From Ignavibacteria bacterium (lineage in GTDB: Bacteria > Bacteroidota > Ignavibacteria > Ignavibacteriales > Melioribacteraceae), in the NCBI GenBank assembly GCA_011049495.1, contig DSBF01000424.1, forward strand, positions 1 to 5,835: a stretch of 5,835 bases of DNA. Reading direction: 5' to 3'. The stretch's first letter is position 1. Every line of letters begins with the position of its first letter. The notes under the pieces were generated by a model that saw only the letters and a list, made by a program, of their open reading frames with translations, ran no database searches and was not told where the DNA came from. The position numbers were made by a program, and so were the translations under genes. Below, one piece after another: positions 1 to 3,877 of this stretch.

Positions 1-1019
1 AACTTCTGCAGTGCGGATAAAATTTCGGGGAAGTTGTAAGGTTTTTTTATAACGTGATCTATTTTTAAGTCTTTCATCTCGGAGCTTTGCAAATCAACAT
101 CTGAACCTGAAGCTAATATAACGGGAATACTTTGTTCTTGGGAACGGAATTTCTTTATTAATTCAATACCATCCATCTCCGGCATTTTCTTATCTATTAT
201 AAGTACATCAAACAGAGATTTATGAATTTCTTCTATTGCTTCAATCCCGGTCTTTGCAACCGCTACATTATAACCTTGTGTTCTAAGTAAATCCGAAAGT
301 ACTTCGCTTACGGAAATATCGTCTTCGGCAAGTAAAATATTAGCAGATTGATCTTCCTTTCTAACATAAGCAGGCAAATAAATTGTAAATTTAGTCTCTT
401 TAGTTTTACTGATTGCTTCTATTTTTCCGCCGTACTCTTCAATTTTTTCTTTAACAATATATAATCCGTAACCTGACTCCTGTTTCTTTTGTTTTGTTGA
501 AAACTCAGGTTCAAAAATTTTAGTTAAATTATCTTCGCTTATACCGGCTCCGTTATCAATCACTTCAATCTTTATAAAAGAGCGACCGTTTATTTTTTCC
601 AAACAATGAACAATTGTAATCTCTCCATCAGTATCAACTGCTTCAACTGCATTCTTAAATAAATTTAAAAGTATTCTGAACAAATCAGTTTCATCCATAA
701 GTATCGGAGGCATTTCAATTGACGGATCGAATTTGTGTTTGAATAATCTTTTTTCATTTGTATTAAAGCTCTCAATTACTTCATTAATTACTTGAATAAC
801 ATTTACTTTTCGAATATGCCGTTTACTTGAACCGTTGGGTGCAAGATGCAAGCTAACTATATCGGATGCACGTTTAACGGATTTTTCCAAACCGGTGATA
901 ATTTTATCAGTGTCTTTATTTTTCGGAAGAGTGTTCTTAAGTAAATCAATTCCGTTCATCAAACTTGTAAGAATGTTATTCAAATCATGAGCGGAATTTT
1001 TAAATGAATTATCAGCCAT
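1..1019 (-). CDS. Sensorless hybrid histidine kinase with C-terminal receiver domain (partial, C-terminus off the left edge)
   Basis: This is a cytoplasmic histidine kinase that should autophosphorylate and pass the phosphate to its own receiver or to the neighbouring response regulator. I translated 339 codons with no stop. The H-box HDLNN is at residues 10-15 with phospho-accepting His11. The ATPase domain shows an N-box (N119, N123), the G1 box DNGAGI (155-160), an F-box around 168-176, and a G2 box with GYGL (183-186). After a YLPAY end (about 214-218) the receiver begins near 227, with the acidic pocket E232/D233/D234, phospho-acceptor D276, S304 and K326 before P327. Only the last few residues should be missing. 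The ATG overlaps the end of the response regulator gene by 8 bases, and an in-frame TAA 9 bases upstream rules out a longer N-terminus. There is therefore no sensor, PAS or membrane segment, and the dimerisation helix is very short before the His. The input signal must come from a partner or through the receiver. The specific pathway is unknown. Confidence 0.93.
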   Translation of the reverse strand, partial: MADNSFKNSAHDLNNILTSLMNGIDLLKNTLPKNKDTDKIITGLEKSVKRASDIVSLHLAPNGSSKRHIRKVNVIQVINEVIESFNTNEKRLFKHKFDPSIEMPPILMDETDLFRILLNLFKNAVEAVDTDGEITIVHCLEKINGRSFIKIEVIDNGAGISEDNLTKIFEPEFSTKQKKQESGYGLYIVKEKIEEYGGKIEAISKTKETKFTIYLPAYVRKEDQSANILLAEDDISVSEVLSDLLRTQGYNVAVAKTGIEAIEEIHKSLFDVLIIDKKMPEMDGIELIKKFRSQEQSIPVILASGSDVDLQSSEMKDLKIDHVIKKPYNFPEILSALQK

Positions 1020-2373
1020 TTTGTTTTAGGTCGTAGCTTTTAATTTTTGTGTATAGAGTTTTTTGTGTAATACCAAGTGCTCTTGATGTATTTTCTCTAT
1101 TCCAATCAAACTTGTTAAGTATTTTATGTATGTGAATCTTTTCAACATCCTTTAACGAAAGTACATTTTCATCATCATTATTAGAAAAACTTTGAACACT
1201 TTTGTAATCCGTTATCGGTAGATTCAGATCTTTAGGTTCAATCAATTCACCATCCGAAAAAATTATTGCTCGTTCAATAATGTGTTCAAGTTCTCTTACG
1301 TTACCGGGATACTTATAATAGATAAGTTCCTGCTCGGCTTCTTTAGAAAGTTTCTTTGGTGAGCGAAGCGGTGATTTGGTCTGAAGGAAATGATTAGCCA
1401 GAATTAATATATCGCCTTCTCGATCTTTAAGAGGAGGGATTGTTAGTGTAATTACATTTAACCTGAACAACAAGTCTCTTCTAAAGTTACCTTTTTCGGA
1501 TTCTTCCATTAAGTTTTTGTTTGTTGCTCCAATAACTCTAACATTAGATTGTAAATTATTAACTCCGCCGATTCTTCTGAACTCTCCTTTTTCAAGAAAC
1601 CGTAAAAGTTTTGGCTGCAATGTTAAACTCATCTCTCCAATTTCATCCAAAAACAACGTACCACCGTCCGCAATTTCAACCAAACCCTGTTTAGAAGATT
1701 TTGCATCGGTAAAAGCACCTTTTTCATGACCGAACAATTCACTTTCTATTAGTTGATCGGGGAGTGATGCACAATTGATTGCTACAATAGGTTTATTTTT
1801 TCTTTCGGAATTTTTATGAATGAATTCTGCAAATAATTCTTTCCCGGTTCCTGTTTCACCTTCCAATAAAATGTTGGATTCCGATACGGCTGCTTTCTGT
1901 GCAAGCTCAAGTGTATGTTTAATTATTTTACTTTCACCGATTATTTTATGCGGAGCGGTTTGATTAAGCTTGGTGGATAAAATTTTATTTTGAACCAATA
2001 ATTCTTTGTGTTTAACGGCTCTTTCAATAACAATTATAAGTGCATCGAAGTCATATGGTTTTGTGATAAAATCATAAGCTCCGTTTTTTATACAATCAAT
2101 CGCAGTTCTAACTTCAGTTTTTGCAGTTAAGACAATCACCTGAACATTGGGATGAAATTCATTAGCAAATTTCAGAACTTCTTCACCGTGGATTTCTTTC
2201 ATTTCAAGATCAAGCAGGAGAATATCGTATGATTTTTGTTTGAGGTTTTCAATTGCAAATTTCCCGTCGGAAACAATATCAACTTGGTATTCTTCATTTA
2301 CGAGTTCTTCCTTAAGCAGGTAGGCAAGAATTTCGTCGTCATCCGCAATTAGAATTTTGGCTTTTTCCCTCAT
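1012..2373 (-). CDS. NtrC-family sigma-54-dependent response regulator (receiver, AAA+, Fis HTH)
   Basis: This 453-residue protein is a complete bacterial enhancer-binding response regulator. Once phosphorylated it should form a hexamer and use ATP to open sigma-54 promoters. The receiver spans about 5-120, with D11/D12, phospho-acceptor D55, T83 and K105-P106. The AAA+ domain has Walker A GETGTGKE (172-179), the sigma-54-contacting loop as GAFTDA (219-224) instead of the usual GAFTGA, Walker B ending FLDEIGE (241-247), sensor I GATN (282-285), FRRDLLFRLNV (297-307) with the arginine finger, and sensor II YPGNVRELEH (355-364). A Fis-type helix-turn-helix lies near 425-447 (NRENTSRALGITQKTLY). 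The length is normal for the family. The ATG is the only candidate start, because an in-frame TAA lies 33 bases upstream with no start codon between. It is the first gene of the pair and the kinase gene overlaps its end by 8 bases, which suggests coupled translation. Its regulon cannot be named from the sequence. Confidence 0.97.
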   Translation of the reverse strand: MREKAKILIADDDEILAYLLKEELVNEEYQVDIVSDGKFAIENLKQKSYDILLLDLEMKEIHGEEVLKFANEFHPNVQVIVLTAKTEVRTAIDCIKNGAYDFITKPYDFDALIIVIERAVKHKELLVQNKILSTKLNQTAPHKIIGESKIIKHTLELAQKAAVSESNILLEGETGTGKELFAEFIHKNSERKNKPIVAINCASLPDQLIESELFGHEKGAFTDAKSSKQGLVEIADGGTLFLDEIGEMSLTLQPKLLRFLEKGEFRRIGGVNNLQSNVRVIGATNKNLMEESEKGNFRRDLLFRLNVITLTIPPLKDREGDILILANHFLQTKSPLRSPKKLSKEAEQELIYYKYPGNVRELEHIIERAIIFSDGELIEPKDLNLPITDYKSVQSFSNNDDENVLSLKDVEKIHIHKILNKFDWNRENTSRALGITQKTLYTKIKSYDLKQNG

Positions 2374-2545
2374 GATGCACTTTGTTATTAATTTTAGAAT
2401 AAATTAATAACCAATAATAGTGAATTTTTGAACTAAATGTAAAAATTACCGGTTGGAGAAATAATAAAAATAATTAAGAAAGTTCATTTTCTTGAAATTA
2501 TAGAATGATAAGTGTATTTTTAACGTTCTAATTTTATTGGATTGG
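2374..2545. other. AT-rich divergent intergenic region between the regulator and the tRNA
   Basis: This spacer must hold the promoters for both the leftward two-component operon and the rightward tRNA. I see a plausible tRNA promoter (listed separately). For the leftward operon there are only weak matches to -35/-10 elements, for example a TTCAAA and a TATTAA 17 bases apart on the minus strand. I found no convincing sigma-54 -24/-12 element (GG-N10-GC), so self-activation by the regulator is not supported here. There is a small imperfect inverted repeat, AAGAAA with TTTCTT, at about 2477-2492. Confidence 0.5.
2492..2520 (+). promoter_or_regulatory. Candidate sigma-70-type promoter of tRNA-Lys
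   Basis: TTGAAA (2492-2497; 5 of 6 with TTGACA) is followed after exactly 17 bases by TATTTT (2515-2520; 4 of 6 with TATAAT). A start near 2527 would give a leader of about 20 bases before the mature tRNA, which is usual for a tRNA gene. The match rests only on consensus and spacing in AT-rich DNA, so it remains tentative. Confidence 0.35.
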
Positions 2546-2617
2546 GGGCGCGTAGCTCAGTGGTAGAGCATCTGCCTTTTAAGCAGAGGGTCGGTGGTTC
2601 GAGACCACCCGCGCTCA
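2546..2617 (+). tRNA. tRNA-Lys (anticodon UUU)
   Basis: The full cloverleaf folds by eye. The 7-bp acceptor stem pairs GGGCGCG (2546-2552) with CGCGCTC (2610-2616), with one G-U pair at the second position. The D arm is GCTC/GAGC with a 7-base loop. The anticodon arm is TCTGC/GCAGA with loop CTTTTAA and anticodon TTT at 2578-2580. The variable loop is GGGTC, and the T arm is GGTGG/CCACC with loop TTCGAGA. A2617 is the discriminator base. The next bases are CAA, so the 3' CCA is not encoded and must be added enzymatically. The tRNA decodes AAA and AAG lysine codons. It stands alone, with a candidate promoter in front and a strong terminator 8 bases behind. Confidence 0.97.
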
Positions 2618-2625
2618 CAAATGAT

Positions 2626-2665
2626 AAACCCTTGTAACTAAATAAGTTGCAAGGGTTTTTTGTTT
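2626..2665 (+). terminator. Rho-independent terminator of tRNA-Lys
   Basis: A 14-bp stem pairs 2626-2639 (AAACCCTTGTAACT) with 2645-2658 (AGTTGCAAGGGTTT), with one T-G wobble and a 5-base loop AAATA. A run of six T (2656-2661), G and four more T follows. It closes the single-tRNA transcript and separates it from the rightward cassette, which therefore needs its own promoter. Confidence 0.92.
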
Positions 2666-2676
2666 TAAAGGAAAAT

Positions 2677-2905
2677 ATGACTGAAGTAGAAACTGAAGTA
2701 CATTTTTATTTTCATCAACTAACATTTTTTATTATTTATATGCACTGACGTTTCTGACGCATTTCAAAAATACAATCTTACTCATCACGAAAATAAATGT
2801 TATTTATCAGAATATGATTATAAATTCAATTCAATTTTTAAGGCTCATTCGTCCACTTCCTCTGCTGATCGTCTTGCAAGAATTTCTGGTTCCCAGATGT
2901 TTTAA
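2677..2905 (+). other. Short open frames after the tRNA, possibly a decayed small gene
   Basis: An ATG at 2677, with an AAAGGA ribosome-site-like sequence 4 bases upstream, opens 23 codons (ending FFIIYMH, stop at 2746-2748). A second frame, open from 2723 to a TAA at 2903-2905 (about 60 codons, no good start), overlaps its end in the +1 frame. A single-base shift near 2742 would join them into one protein of about 75 residues. I do not recognise the product. The start of the small ORF contains a 9-base direct repeat (ACTGAAGTA at 2680-2688 and 2692-2700). A frame this long can arise by chance in a 600-base stretch, so this is only a candidate remnant or noncoding DNA. Confidence 0.2.
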
Positions 2906-2923
2906 TAAACCTTAATTAAAAAA

Positions 2924-2945
2924 ATTTGTCAAAATATTGACAAAT
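2924..2945. promoter_or_regulatory. Perfect 9+9 inverted repeat, probable operator of the redox cassette
   Basis: The arms are ATTTGTCAA (2924-2932) and TTGACAAAT (2937-2945), separated by AATA. The symmetry is perfect. The arms are AT-rich and no T-run follows, so a terminator is unlikely and a dimeric repressor or activator site is more likely. The core TTGTCAA-N4-TTGACAA has the layout of Rex sites (TTGTGAA-N4-TTCACAA in well-studied bacteria). The same bases read as TGTCA-N6-TGACA fit the geometry of CRP/FNR-family sites. It lies about 50 bases before the GTG/ATG starts of the broken small gene and about 330 before the DUF2652 gene. Which protein binds is an inference; neither family is encoded in the window. 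Confidence 0.4.
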
Positions 2946-2995
2946 AAATTAGTGTTAAGCCTCTATATTTATTAAGAAAATTAAAAGGGACTCTT
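2946..2995 (+). promoter_or_regulatory. Putative promoter and leader of the rightward cassette
   Basis: A TATATT (2964-2969) could serve as a -10 element just downstream of the palindrome. TTGACA (2937-2942, inside the palindrome) is 21 bases away, too far for an ordinary sigma-70 spacer, so the -35 element is unclear. AAAAGGGA (2983-2990) resembles a ribosome-binding site and lies 5 bases before a GTG at 2996. The tRNA terminator means that a promoter is needed somewhere between 2666 and 3278; this is the best position I can see. Confidence 0.25.
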
Positions 2996-3281
2996 GTGGC
3001 GAAAAAAATGAAATTTAGCTTTGTTTAGATAACAACTGTATCCATTTCGTTTTCATTATTTTGTCATTATTATAGTAAAGGATTGCTTTCGTGTGTGAAT
3101 ACTTACAAAGACTGAAATATTAATAGAAGATGAACTATTGTAAACAAGTTAAAAAGAATGGCATGATAAATTTATTCTCGGTCTTGACTACACTCTAGTA
3201 ATAGTTGCAGCAACATCATTTGTTGGCGGTATTATAAAAATTTTCAAAGGGTTTAAAACAAAAGAAGATAAAATTCAATGA
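2996..3281 (+). pseudogene. Frame-disrupted small membrane protein gene upstream of the DUF2652 gene
   Basis: The 3' part reads cleanly as protein from 3153 to the TGA at 3279-3281: KEWHDKFILGLDY, a hydrophobic helix of about 20 residues (TLVIVAATSFVGGIIKIF), then a basic tail KGFKTKEDKIQ. Its stop overlaps the next start codon as ATGA, a sign of a real, translationally coupled gene. Upstream, this frame is closed by TAA at 3150 and again at 3141, and no normal start lies inside. An ATG at 3130 in another frame would join it if the A5 run at 3151-3155 were A6, giving about 51 residues. Further up, GTG 2996/ATG 3008 behind an AAAAGGGA site opens KKMKFSFV, stops at TAG 3026, then continues as a hydrophobic stretch to 3115. 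I read this as the wreck of a small one- or two-helix membrane protein. A homopolymer sequencing error in a short intact gene starting at 3130 is the alternative. I do not recognise the family. Confidence 0.42.
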
Positions 3282-3865
3282 CTACATCAACATCAACAAG
3301 CGTAATTTATATACCCGACATTTCAGGATTTTCAAAATTCGTTAATGATATCGAAATACTTCACGGGCAGGAGATTACTGCTGAATTGCTCGAAGAAATT
3401 ATTAATGCTGAGGAATTGGGATTTGAAATATCGGAAATTGAGGGAGATGCCGTATTGTTTTATAAAATCGGTGATCCAATTCCGATTGAGGAAATTTATA
3501 ATCAGTCGCTTAAAATACTTCAGAAATTTCATAAGAAAAAAATGGAAGTTCAGGAAAAACGTATCTGTCAATGTAACGCATGCCAATCGGTCAATAATTT
3601 AACTCTCAAATTCATTCTTCATTTCGATAACATTGAATTGATTAATGTAAGTCGATTTAAAAAACTATACGGCAAAGGCGTTATTCTTGCTCATCGATTG
3701 ATGAAAAATGATGTTAAAGAAAATGAATATATAATATTTACTAAAAATTACCCCAACTCCGATAAAACGAATAAAGAAATTTTTGAGGTCTGCCCGATCA
3801 AACAGAACCTTGAAGGAATTGGAGATGTTGACTGTCAATATATTAAGCTGAATCTTCCAAACTAA
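3278..3865 (+). CDS. DUF2652 family protein, class III nucleotide-cyclase-like domain
   Basis: This 195-residue soluble protein has no signal peptide or membrane segment. YIPDISGFSKFVN (residues 11-23) and EIEGDAVLFYK (53-63) correspond to the two metal-binding loops of class III adenylate/guanylate cyclases, and both metal-ligand aspartates (D14, D57) are present. KGVILAHRLMKN (133-144) aligns with the cyclase GxxVNxAxRL motif. The Arg (R140) is kept, but the catalytic Asn position is Ile136. The substrate-selecting residues cannot be assigned by eye. A Cys cluster C97-x-C99-x2-C102 sits between the two halves and could bind metal or respond to redox; I recall it as typical of DUF2652. The ATG overlaps the stop of the broken upstream frame, and the large redox gene starts 12 bases after its end, so the genes are probably cotranscribed. 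Whether it makes a cyclic nucleotide is unknown; the lost Asn argues for binding or regulation rather than classical cyclase activity. Confidence 0.85.
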   Translation: MTTSTSTSVIYIPDISGFSKFVNDIEILHGQEITAELLEEIINAEELGFEISEIEGDAVLFYKIGDPIPIEEIYNQSLKILQKFHKKKMEVQEKRICQCNACQSVNNLTLKFILHFDNIELINVSRFKKLYGKGVILAHRLMKNDVKENEYIIFTKNYPNSDKTNKEIFEVCPIKQNLEGIGDVDCQYIKLNLPN

Positions 3866-3877
3866 ATAGACATAAAT

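Larger units (their letters stand above)
2666..3277. other. Long intergenic stretch with decayed coding DNA and regulatory signals
   Basis: About 610 bases lie between the tRNA terminator and the DUF2652 gene without an intact gene of normal size on either strand. The contents, in order, are short open frames (2677-2905), a perfect operator-like palindrome (2924-2945), a possible promoter and ribosome site (2964-2990), and the broken small membrane protein (about 2996-3281). On the minus strand the reading frames are closed by many stops. No IS ends, tRNA duplicate or long repeat could be seen, so the cause of the decay (integration and loss after the tRNA, or simple erosion) is open. Confidence 0.6.

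Noticed and set aside
1517..1729. Open frame of 70 codons on the plus strand
   Set aside because: It lies antisense inside the AAA+ domain of the response regulator, whose motifs are all intact on the minus strand. It has no protein-like features of its own.
2924..2945. Palindrome read as a terminator hairpin
   Set aside because: The stem has only two G-C pairs and no T-run follows on either strand. A dimeric protein-binding site fits better.
3148..3158. Programmed -1 frameshift joining the ATG at 3130 to the membrane tail
   Set aside because: The sequence T AAA AAG does not fit the X XXY YYZ slippery pattern and I see no clear stimulatory stem after it. Gene decay or a homopolymer error is simpler.
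2374..3277. Sigma-54 promoter that could be a target of the regulator
   Set aside because: I looked for GG-N10-GC with the usual flanks near 2374-2545, 2997 and 3160 and found no site with the right spacing.
3332..3602. Open frames of about 85 codons on both strands within the DUF2652 gene
   Set aside because: Both overlap the DUF2652 frame, which has recognisable cyclase-like motifs; they have none.
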